From: Pseudomonas guariconensis
Lineage (GTDB): Bacteria > Pseudomonadota > Gammaproteobacteria > Pseudomonadales > Pseudomonadaceae
Length of the DNA stretch: 64,000 nucleotides
NCBI RefSeq assembly: GCF_024127895.1
Contig: NZ_JAMYBK010000001.1
Location: 475,817-539,816, forward strand
Direction: 5' to 3'
The notes under the pieces were generated by a model. That model worked only from the letters and a program-made list of their open reading frames with translations, had not been told where the DNA came from and made no database searches. The stretch's first letter is position 1, and every line of letters starts with the position of its first letter. Shown here piece after piece: positions 36,672 through 44,138 of the stretch. Both the position numbers and the translations under genes were made by a program.

Positions 36672-37520
36672 ATGACTGCTGTGCCTACCCACAACGAGGC
36701 GCTGCCCCTGGCTGTGCGCGCTCATAATATCCGACGTCATGCCCTGCGTATGGGCCAGGTCCAGGGCCAAGGCTATATCGGCCAGGCACTGGGTGCTGCG
36801 GACCTGCTTGCCGTGTCCTATTTCCATGCCCTGCGCATGGACCCAGGCAATCCTGGATGGGAGGCGCGCGACCGTTTCTACCTGTCCATCGGCCATTACG
36901 CGATCGCCTTGTACGCTGCCCTGATCGAAGCCGGGGTCATTCCGGAGCAGGAGCTGGAAACCTACGGTAGCGATGACAGTCGCCTGCCCATGTCCGGCAT
37001 GGCTGCCTACACCCCCGGCATGGAGATCACCGGCGGCTCGCTTGGCCATGGCCTGGGCATCGCCGTCGGCGCCTGTCTGGGGCTCAAGCGCAAGGGCTCG
37101 GCGAGCTGGGTCTACAACCTGCTGTCGGACGGTGAGCTGAACGAGGGCTCCACCTGGGAGGCGGTGATGTCAGCCAGCCATTGGCGGCTGGATAACCTGA
37201 TCGCCATCGTCGACGTCAACAACCAGCAGGCCGACGGCCATTCCAGCGAAATCCTGGCGTTCGAGCCGATCGTCGACCGCTGGCAGGCTTTCGGCTGGTA
37301 CGCACAACGGGTAGATGGCAACGACCTCGACGCCTTGGTCCGGGCCTTCGATCAGGCCCGTGCCCACCCGGATGCGCAACCGCGGGTGATCATCTGCGAC
37401 ACCCGCATGGGCAAGGGCGTGCCCTTCCTCGAAAACCGCGACAAAACCCACTTCATCCGCGTCGACGAACACGAATGGGACCTTGCCTTGAAAGCGCTGG
37501 ACGCTGGGAGCCAAGCATGA
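36672..37520 (+). CDS. Transketolase, N-terminal (TPP-binding) subunit
   Basis: The 282-residue protein corresponds to the pyrophosphate-binding half of transketolase. It has GGSLGHGLGIAVGACLG and the TPP/metal motif SDGELNEGSTWEA...VDVNNQQADG. Split transketolases pair this with a second polypeptide. The family transfers a two-carbon ketol unit between sugars. The stop overlaps the start of the second subunit (ATGA at 37517-37520), so the two are made together. Confidence 0.92.
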   Translation: MTAVPTHNEALPLAVRAHNIRRHALRMGQVQGQGYIGQALGAADLLAVSYFHALRMDPGNPGWEARDRFYLSIGHYAIALYAALIEAGVIPEQELETYGSDDSRLPMSGMAAYTPGMEITGGSLGHGLGIAVGACLGLKRKGSASWVYNLLSDGELNEGSTWEAVMSASHWRLDNLIAIVDVNNQQADGHSSEILAFEPIVDRWQAFGWYAQRVDGNDLDALVRAFDQARAHPDAQPRVIICDTRMGKGVPFLENRDKTHFIRVDEHEWDLALKALDAGSQA

Positions 37521-38515
37521 ACACTGCGAATGTACCGAAGAAACGCCTGACCACGTCGGCGATGATCGCCTCCATCGCCGCCGAGGGCCAGCCTACCCGG
37601 TCGGCGCCGTTCGGCCATGCCTTGGCGGCCCTGGCTGAACAGCGCCAGGACATTGTCGGCCTGAGCGCCGACCTGTCCAAGTACACCGACCTGCACATCT
37701 TCGCCAAGGCCCACCCCGACCGCTTCTACCAAATGGGTATGGCCGAGCAACTGCTGATGAGCGCTGCTGCCGGCATGGCTCGCGAAGGCCTGACACCTTT
37801 CGCCACCACCTATGCGGTATTTGCCTCACGGCGGGCCTACGACTTCATTTGCATGGCCATTGCCGAGGAGAACCTCAACGTCAAGATCGTTTGCGGCTTG
37901 CCTGGCCTGACCACGGGCTACGGCCCAAGCCACCAGGCAACCGATGATTTGGCGATCTTCCGTGCGATGCCCAACCTGATGATCGTCGACCCTTGCGACG
38001 CGCTTGAAATCGAGCAGGCGGTGCCTGCCATCGCCGCGCATAAGGGACCGGTGTACATGCGCCTGCTGCGCGGTAACGTACCCTTGGTACTGGATCGCTA
38101 CGACTACAGGTTCCAGTTGGGCAAGGCGCAGGTCTTGCGTGGTGGGCGAGATGTCCTGTTGATTGCCAGCGGGCTTATGACCATGCGCGCGCTGGAGGCG
38201 GCGGAGCAGTTGCACAAAGAGGGGGTGGACGTCTCGGTGCTGCACGTCCCGACCATCAAGCCGCTGGACGAGGAGACGCTGCTCGCCGAGGCACGCAAGC
38301 CGGGCCGCCTGGTCGTGACTGCAGAAAACCATTCGATCATCGGTGGCCTTGGCGAGGCGGTTGCAGGTGTACTGCTTCGCAACGGCGTCACGCCGACTTT
38401 CCGCCAGATCGCACTGCCGGATGCATTCCTGGATGCGGGGGCGTTGCCGACTTTGCATGATCGCTATGGTATTTCCACGGAGGCGGTAGCGCGACAGATC
38501 AGGGCTTGGCTGTAA
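37517..38515 (+). CDS. Transketolase, C-terminal (pyrimidine-binding) subunit
   Basis: The 332-residue protein has the pyrimidine domain with the catalytic Glu in YQMGMAEQLLMSAAAGMA and LTTGYGPSHQATDD. The C-terminal transketolase domain begins near VLIASGLMTM, with the NHSIIGGLG segment. I use ATG 37517, which overlaps the preceding stop. The frame is open 14 codons further upstream. No sugar kinase, isomerase or aldolase gene accompanies the pair. Confidence 0.92.
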   Translation: MNTANVPKKRLTTSAMIASIAAEGQPTRSAPFGHALAALAEQRQDIVGLSADLSKYTDLHIFAKAHPDRFYQMGMAEQLLMSAAAGMAREGLTPFATTYAVFASRRAYDFICMAIAEENLNVKIVCGLPGLTTGYGPSHQATDDLAIFRAMPNLMIVDPCDALEIEQAVPAIAAHKGPVYMRLLRGNVPLVLDRYDYRFQLGKAQVLRGGRDVLLIASGLMTMRALEAAEQLHKEGVDVSVLHVPTIKPLDEETLLAEARKPGRLVVTAENHSIIGGLGEAVAGVLLRNGVTPTFRQIALPDAFLDAGALPTLHDRYGISTEAVARQIRAWL

Positions 38516-38604
38516 CGAATAATGCAGGGGCTGTTCCCTTTGGGCCTGTCTGCTGTCGATTGCAGCGGGTTGTGAACGTCTGTTAAGGACTCAGGTTTTA
38601 TACA

Positions 38605-38745
38605 CGAATACTATTTAAGGTAATACTAGACTCGGGATGGTCCGGTGCATGACCGAACCCGAGGTGTGGGATCGAGCTGAGCAATCAGTGACGATCGATA
38701 CATGGGCGATGCAAGAGAGCCAGGCGTTATCCTGGCTCTCTTGTT
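38605..38745 (+). ncRNA. Candidate structured small RNA with intrinsic terminator
   Basis: No gene fits here. A -10-like TAATACT lies at 38621-38627. A nested hairpin follows, CTCGGG/CCCGAG (38631-38636 with 38658-38663) around GGTC/GACC (38639-38642 with 38651-38654). The segment ends in a 12-base-pair terminator stem (38713-38724 with 38731-38742, AAGAGAGCCAGG type). Promoter, folded body and terminator in about 120 bases look like a small RNA on the plus strand. The exact 5' end is unknown. I cannot name it; the pseudomonad RgsA/P16 family is one to compare. Confidence 0.5.
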
Positions 38746-38747
38746 AA
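38713..38747. terminator. Hairpin terminator 3' of the candidate small RNA
   Basis: Perfect 12-base-pair stem (38713-38724 and 38731-38742) with loop CGTTAT, then TGTTAATTG. It can also end transcription of the minus-strand gene at 38757. Confidence 0.75.
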
Positions 38748-38756
38748 TTGCTACCG

Positions 38757-39002
38757 TCATTTAAAGTCCTTCGTTACCGCTGATGGTTTGTTGGGGTCGT
38801 CCTTGACGTCCCGTTGTTCTTGTTGTCGCTGAGCGATCTGCTGTTGCTTCTGCTCCACACCGCCATCACCCCATAGGCGCGCTTGCTCCGCTAGAAAGTT
38901 CTGCTTGAATTGCCTGGCTCGCTCAAAGCCGTCTTCAGCATAAGCCGTGCCCATAAGACCAAGCAGCATGCTGCCAACCGCGAGGGTTTTTACAAGTTTC
39001 AT
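38757..39002 (-). CDS. Small secreted protein, function unknown
   Basis: The 81-residue precursor has a clear Sec signal peptide (MKLVKTLAVGSMLLGLMGTAYA, cleaved about residue 22). The mature part is a short, very hydrophilic chain rich in Gln, Arg and Asp (EQKQQQIAQRQQEQRD), likely helical. I do not recognise a family. GGAG lies about ten bases before the ATG (GGAGAACAATC). It stands alone between the small-RNA terminator and a 410-base spacer. Confidence 0.7.
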   Translation of the reverse strand: MKLVKTLAVGSMLLGLMGTAYAEDGFERARQFKQNFLAEQARLWGDGGVEQKQQQIAQRQQEQRDVKDDPNKPSAVTKDFK

Positions 39003-39411
39003 GATTGTTCTCCATCGTTACCAGGCTCGCCGGGATGGCGGCCTTCGCTAACGGGTAGTTTGAAAAGGCGAAGCTGACGACAAGGTGAGCCGACAGTTGC
39101 AATTGCGTCATTTCGACCGATGCACAACGACTGACCCTTGGCGTGGTGTTCGCCGTCTGTGTTCCCCCCAGGCCCACCCTGGTCTTCGCAACCTCTCCCC
39201 GCTCGCTCTGTGTGGGCAAGGGGCGGCCTTGACCGCTCGCCAGCGGCGCGATGGCGAGTTTTCGGACAAGTGCTTTAATCTGATTGATGTTCATGAAGCC
39301 TGCTCCGGCTGTTTCGAAATTGGAGTTTTTCGACGGATTCAGCTTCTCACCGAAGGCGTGTTTTAAAAATACAACGGCGGTGGTGCAACAGTTGTAGTAG
39401 CCGCAGCGTGA
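39003..39411. other. 409-base spacer between secreted protein and histidine kinase
   Basis: I see no well-supported gene. A minus-strand frame 39294-38935 has a fair ribosome site (GGAGCAGGC) but overlaps the secreted-protein gene by 68 bases and has no recognisable domain. A plus-strand frame at 39085-39366 lacks a ribosome site. The promoter of the kinase gene should lie in the AT-richer part after 39300. Confidence 0.5.
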
Positions 39412-41379
39412 GTGGCCAACATGACAAGACTGCGTGAACTCCAGATGGCTGCCGTTGAACTTTTCGGTTTACCACAGCGTTTTTCTTCCGCGCGGGACGA
39501 GCAAGGCTTCCTCGACACCCAGGCCATTGAAAACCTCAGAAGGCGACGCTTGTTCATGTTCGTCGCCATTGCTGTTTGGGCAGGTTTTGGTTATTGGGAT
39601 TATTACCACTACATCAGCCACGAACACGTCCTGTCCCGGACGGACTTTCACGGGATCCTGGTATGGCGGGTGGTCGGCACGCTGGCGATAGCCGCAGTGA
39701 CCGTGGTGTCGTTCACCGCACGTTTCGAGGATGAGCGCTGGGTGAACAGAAGTGTGGTGGTCACGGTATGTTTCACCCAGACCTGCCTGGTGGCCATGGT
39801 GCAAATCGTGCCGGCGCCGTTGAACTACAACTATTATTTTGTCGGCATCGTACTGGTTATCTTCTTTCAGCATGGCACCTTGGCACTGCTGGCTCGTTAT
39901 TCTTTGTTCAGTACGGGTTATTGCGTGCTGTTGTTCCTGCTGCAGGAAATCGCCACCGGGGTTTTGCAGATCAACTTCTTTCCCGCCATGTTCTATTTGC
40001 TGGCATTTACCTTGGTGGGGTGGACGATCAGTGTGCGCGCCGAGAAGGTTGCCCGGGAGGGGTATCTCAAAACCCTGGCCCTGAACAGGAAGAATGAAAG
40101 CCTCGAGCAGGCCAATAGCCGGATCCGCCGCGAGAAGCAGAAAGCGGACGATGCGTTGAAGGCCTTGTTCGACCAGGAGGCGAGGAAAGCCGCGCAGATC
40201 CGCGAAAAGGCCGAAGCCAGCACGCGCTTCGTGCGCGCGGCCTACCATGACACCATGCAGCCCTTGGCCTCGATCGCCTCCTTGGCGTTCGCAGGGGAGC
40301 GCATTGTCGAGCAGGGCCAGCATGATCGCCTGCGTGAGGTCTTCCGGGATATAGAGGCCTCTGGCCGGGAAATCAGCGCCCTGTTCACAGGCCTGCGTGA
40401 AGTGTTCACCAGTGGTGAGTCGCAACCGGCCATCGAGCCTTTTTCCTTGAACGAACTGATGACGGAACTCGAGTGCCTGTACATGCCTTCGGCGCAGGCC
40501 AAGGGCCTGCGTCTTCGATTGCCCCAGCGCCGGCGGGATGCCGTTCTCAATTCTGATCGGGCGATCTTCAAGCGGATCTTGGGGAACCTGATCTCGAATG
40601 CCATCAAGTACACGGAGCGTGGCGGCGTCCTGGTGGGCAGTGTGGCGGGCAGAACGACCTTGCGCATCGATGTGGTCGATACTGGCATAGGCATCCCCGA
40701 CGCCTTCAAACGCAAGATCTTCGAGGAGTTCTTCCAAGTCGATAACCCCAACCATGACAGCCAGCGTGGCCTGGGGCTTGGACTTTCGATCGTGAAAAAC
40801 TTCATCGACCGGCTCCCGGGGCATCGGCTGACCTTCGCAAGCCGGCCCGGACACGGCAGCCGTTTCTCAATCGATTGCCCGCTGTACCAGGGCGATGAGC
40901 CGCCGTTGGGCGCCAGTGCGCCCGCTGTGCAGGTCAACGGGAAAGACCTGGATATCACCGGTGCCTATGTGCTGCTGGTCGACGATGACAAGCGCATCTT
41001 CGACAGCCTGTCGAAATCCCTGACCTTGCAGGGCGCCATCGTCGTCACGGCCGAGGATCGGGCCTCGCTGCAGGCGGCGCTGGAGCGGGCGCCTGACCGC
41101 TACCCGGACCTGCTCATCTGCGATTACACATTGCACGACGGCCTGGTTGGCGTGGCGCTGATCGAGCACGTCAGGGCGTTCTACGACTGGGCCCAGGTGC
41201 CGGCGATCCTTTACTCGGCGGAGCTGTTGCCACGGCCGCTGGATGACGATTTCCTCTCCCGGTCGGTCAGCAAGGGTGAAAGCGCGGCAACATTGATGGC
41301 CGCCGTTCAGCAGCTCTTGTTCCGCGGCCGGCAGGCCAACGCTGGCGAGGCGGGGGAAGACAGCACCCCCAGCACCTGA
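39412..41379 (+). CDS. Hybrid sensor histidine kinase
   Basis: The 655-residue protein has six or so N-terminal membrane helices (about residues 46-210) without a large periplasmic domain. A coiled coil (about 220-270) and a HisKA-like helix with His279 in AAYHDTMQPL follow. The HATPase domain has NLISNAIKYTERGG and DTGIGIP, and a C-terminal receiver has the acidic pair in LLVDDDKR and the phospho-Asp in LLICDYTL. The H-box is a variant of the HDxxQPL type. The start is GTG 39412 or ATG 39421. Its 3' end overlaps the convergent response-regulator gene by 73 bases. Confidence 0.92.
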   Translation: MANMTRLRELQMAAVELFGLPQRFSSARDEQGFLDTQAIENLRRRRLFMFVAIAVWAGFGYWDYYHYISHEHVLSRTDFHGILVWRVVGTLAIAAVTVVSFTARFEDERWVNRSVVVTVCFTQTCLVAMVQIVPAPLNYNYYFVGIVLVIFFQHGTLALLARYSLFSTGYCVLLFLLQEIATGVLQINFFPAMFYLLAFTLVGWTISVRAEKVAREGYLKTLALNRKNESLEQANSRIRREKQKADDALKALFDQEARKAAQIREKAEASTRFVRAAYHDTMQPLASIASLAFAGERIVEQGQHDRLREVFRDIEASGREISALFTGLREVFTSGESQPAIEPFSLNELMTELECLYMPSAQAKGLRLRLPQRRRDAVLNSDRAIFKRILGNLISNAIKYTERGGVLVGSVAGRTTLRIDVVDTGIGIPDAFKRKIFEEFFQVDNPNHDSQRGLGLGLSIVKNFIDRLPGHRLTFASRPGHGSRFSIDCPLYQGDEPPLGASAPAVQVNGKDLDITGAYVLLVDDDKRIFDSLSKSLTLQGAIVVTAEDRASLQAALERAPDRYPDLLICDYTLHDGLVGVALIEHVRAFYDWAQVPAILYSAELLPRPLDDDFLSRSVSKGESAATLMAAVQQLLFRGRQANAGEAGEDSTPST

Positions 41380-42083
41380 CCGGTCTTGGCGAACAAGCCT
41401 TGCAAGCCGTAGAGGTCGATCACCCCGAACTTGCTGTAGAGCTTGCTCAGGTACTGGCGCACGTTGACCGGGTTGATCTCCAGGATCGCCGCGATCTTCC
41501 AGGGCGCATTGCCTTGCAACGCCAGGCGCAGAATGTCGAATTCGCGAGGCGTTACCCCCAGGTCCTTGGGGCCTAGCGGGGTGACGGGCCGCTCCTGGAG
41601 GGGAAGGGAAGGTGCCGGTGCCTGGCCACCTTTGCCGATCGCTTCGCTGGGCAGGTACACCCCGCCGCTCAGCGCACGGTTGATGGCTTCCAGCATCGCC
41701 TCATGAGCACTGGACTTGGGCACGTAGGACGACGCTCCCCGACGCATGACCTCATCGACGAAGCGCCGCTCGGATTCGGCCGACATGACGATCACCGGGG
41801 CCACCACACACCTTGCGGGGTCGGGGTCAGACGGCTCCTCCCGGCCGGATTTGAACAGGGACAACAGGCTCAGGCCATTGTCTGGCGTGAGGTCGTTGCT
41901 GGTGGGGGAGGTGGGGATGCAGAGGTCCAGGAAGATCACGTCGAAGGCTTGGCTGCGCACCAGCGCCAAGGCTTGCGACGTGCATGAAGCTTCCAGGACC
42001 TGAGCGTCATGGTGAACGGCCTGGATAAGGCTTTTGACCCCGGCTCTGAGGATGCCGTGGTCATCTATCAGCAGAATGCGCAT
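41307..42083 (-). CDS. LuxR-family response regulator
   Basis: With the start at 42083 (MRILLIDDHG) the protein has 258 residues: a receiver domain with the Asp pair at residues 7-8, phospho-Asp in VIFLDLCIP and Lys in SYVPKSS. A linker and a LuxR HTH (LGVTPREFDILRLALQGNAPWKIAAIL with VNVRQYLSKLYSKFGV) follow. The last 24 codons lie antisense to the end of the hybrid kinase gene. It is the natural candidate partner of that kinase. The open frame upstream of 42083 adds ten residues without support. Confidence 0.92.
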   Translation of the reverse strand: MRILLIDDHGILRAGVKSLIQAVHHDAQVLEASCTSQALALVRSQAFDVIFLDLCIPTSPTSNDLTPDNGLSLLSLFKSGREEPSDPDPARCVVAPVIVMSAESERRFVDEVMRRGASSYVPKSSAHEAMLEAINRALSGGVYLPSEAIGKGGQAPAPSLPLQERPVTPLGPKDLGVTPREFDILRLALQGNAPWKIAAILEINPVNVRQYLSKLYSKFGVIDLYGLQGLFAKTGQVLGVLSSPASPALACRPRNKSC

Positions 42084-42162
42084 CGGCCGTCTCCGGGCGG
42101 GGCGGGTTTGCATGCAGTATCGCTGAGACGGAGGGATCCGTATCTACTACGGCTGTAGTGGG

Positions 42163-43029
42163 TCAGGGCGTGCTGGGCGTGGGTGAACACGCTGGCACAA
42201 GTACGATGCTGCGCGCAGCACCTGCCTCACCGCTGGTGCCGCGTTCGAGCAGATAGCGTGCCGGCGGCTTGCCCATCGCCTTGCGGAACATGGTGACGAA
42301 GCCGCTGGCGCTTTCATAGCCCAGCGCCAGCGCAACCGTCTGCACGCTCTCGCCCCTGGCCAGGCGTTGCAACGAAAGGATCACGTGCAACTGCCGCCGC
42401 CAGCGGCCGAAACTCATGCCGACTTGCTGCAGCAACAGCCGGCTCATGCTGCGTTCGCTCATGCCGATGCGCCTGGCCCATTCACCACTCGGTGTTTTGC
42501 TGGCCGGATCGGCCAGCAGCATTCGCGTCAACTGGCGCAGCCTGCGGTCGCTCGGCGTCGGTAGATGCAGGTCTTCGACGGGAGCTTCGCACAACTCGTC
42601 CAGCAAGGTCGCGATCAACCGCGCCTGCGGACCCTGCTCGGCGTACAGCGTTTCGAACCCCGTCGCCTTGAGCAGCAATTCGCGGAGCAAGGGCGACACG
42701 GCCAGGGTGCAACAGGCACTAGGTAAACCTTCGATGGCCTGCGGTTCGACGAACAGGCAATAGCACTCGGTTTCTCCCGACCCCCGGACCGAATGCAGCA
42801 TGTCGCCCGGGATCCACAGTGCGCACTGCGGTGGCACGATCCACAGCCCGGTCTCTACCTCGCAATTGAGGATGCCTCGCACCGAGTAGATCAACTGCGC
42901 CTTGCGATGGCGGTGAGGTGCGTGCTCCCAGTCCCTGCCCACCCAGGAGGCATTCAAGGCGATGACCTGACGGGCAATGCCATCGATGTCCCACGAATGC
43001 GGGCTGTCCTCTGTGGCAGTCGGCTGCAC
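42163..43029 (-). CDS. AraC-family transcriptional regulator
   Basis: The 288-residue protein has an N-terminal cupin-like effector domain (HAPHRHRKAQLIYSVRG, about residues 37-53). The C-terminal AraC double HTH has MSERSMSRLLLQQVGMSFGRWRRQ and ALALGYESASGFVTMFRKAMGKPPARY. It is divergent from the two-gene operon at 43182 and probably regulates it. Confidence 0.92.
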   Translation of the reverse strand: MQPTATEDSPHSWDIDGIARQVIALNASWVGRDWEHAPHRHRKAQLIYSVRGILNCEVETGLWIVPPQCALWIPGDMLHSVRGSGETECYCLFVEPQAIEGLPSACCTLAVSPLLRELLLKATGFETLYAEQGPQARLIATLLDELCEAPVEDLHLPTPSDRRLRQLTRMLLADPASKTPSGEWARRIGMSERSMSRLLLQQVGMSFGRWRRQLHVILSLQRLARGESVQTVALALGYESASGFVTMFRKAMGKPPARYLLERGTSGEAGAARSIVLVPACSPTPSTP

Positions 43030-43181
43030 GATGCTTGTTCCTGTGGAAGGCGGATGCCTTTGGCCGAAATGAAAAACAGAATGACAAGATTATGCAATGA
43101 CGTCCACGGGGAGCGTCGTTATTGTGCAACGGCGTCGTCGACGCCTTGTTTTTTCAGGAGCCAACCCAGAGGACGAGCCCG

Positions 43182-43568
43182 ATGCTTTTGAATTCCACCT
43201 ATTTCCCGTTGGTCTGGATGAAGATTGGCGGTGCCGGCATCGATACCGGCGACGAGGGCTTTGCCGCGTTCGAAGCGCTGTTGGCCCGCGAGGAGCCTTT
43301 CGTGTTACTGGATGCGGAAAACGCAGACCGGCAGGCGCATGAGCATTCCCACGAAGAACGCAAGCGATTGTCGCTCTGGATGAAGCGTCACAAGGCCGCC
43401 TTGCGCGCTTTCGTCAGAGGGCAGGTGCTCGTCGAGCCCGATGCTGAAAAACAGAAAGCCGCCAGGTCGTTCGCCAGCACGTTCGAAGCCTTCTGGGGCT
43501 ATCCGCTGTTGGTAGTGAACACCGAGGAAGAAGCCTTCAAGGTCGCGGATCAACTACTGGCGAAATGA
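43182..43568 (+). CDS. Conserved hypothetical protein
   Basis: The 128-residue protein starts at ATG 43182 behind AGAGGA. I recognise no named domain. It is cytoplasmic in character, with the sequences STYFPLVWMKIGG at the start, ALLAREEPFVLLDAE, ERKRLSLWMKRHKAALR and FWGYPLLVVNTEEEA. The alternation of beta- and alpha-rich parts resembles a STAS-like or small alpha/beta fold, but this is a guess. It is cotranscribed with the ABM-domain gene. Confidence 0.75.
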   Translation: MLLNSTYFPLVWMKIGGAGIDTGDEGFAAFEALLAREEPFVLLDAENADRQAHEHSHEERKRLSLWMKRHKAALRAFVRGQVLVEPDAEKQKAARSFASTFEAFWGYPLLVVNTEEEAFKVADQLLAK

Positions 43569-43587
43569 ACGGCGGAGCGATAGCGCC

Positions 43588-43890
43588 ATGGGCCTGGTTG
43601 CAATCAACACAGTGGAAATCGACTCGGCCAATGGGGCGGCAGCGAACCTTCGGGGGAGGCTGGAAACACTGCTGCAAGCGCTGAATCGCACGTCCGGCTG
43701 CGTGGCTTATACCTTGGCTCGCCGGGAGTCCTCGAGCGAGGCCTGGATCATCACCGGACATTGGGACTCGGTCGAGCGCATGACCGAGCACTTCCACCTG
43801 CCCTGCCTGGCCACGCTGTTCGAACTGGCAGCGCAGCGGCGTTTGTCGAGGTTGTGCTTTACAACATTTCTGCTTGCCCCCTCTCCTTGA
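43588..43890 (+). CDS. Antibiotic biosynthesis monooxygenase (ABM) domain protein
   Basis: The 100-residue protein has the ABM ferredoxin-like pattern: an N-terminal strand VAINTVEID, a helix with LETLLQALNRTSGCVAYTLARRESS, the strand WIITGHWDSVERMTEHF and a helix FELAAQRR. Such proteins act as small cofactor-free oxygenases or as heme or quinone-like compound handlers. It follows the hypothetical gene by 19 bases, downstream of the divergent AraC regulator. Confidence 0.8.
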   Translation: MGLVAINTVEIDSANGAAANLRGRLETLLQALNRTSGCVAYTLARRESSSEAWIITGHWDSVERMTEHFHLPCLATLFELAAQRRLSRLCFTTFLLAPSP

Positions 43891-44138
43891 GCGAACGCCA
43901 TCCTGCGCCTGTCACTGGCCAGGTGTAGATAGCCTCGCTCCACGAAGCTCCTGACGCTACCGAGCAACGCCGCGAGCCCGATAAAAGGCACCTCCATCAG
44001 TGTTCGTGGCCGCTAGTATCAAGGATCCTGATACTCCGAACACACCTGCTGTTTTGCTGATTGTGCAGCCGTAGACTCATTCGCAACCGGCCACCCGGGC
44101 CGGCCCACAACTACTACAAGAAGCAAGTGGAGACACGA

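Noticed and set aside
38935..39294. A 119-codon minus-strand frame with a fair ribosome site (GGAGCAGGC).
   Set aside because: It overlaps the secreted-protein gene start, which has its own signal peptide and ribosome site. The product has no recognisable domain and poor codon pattern. It might still be a leader peptide.
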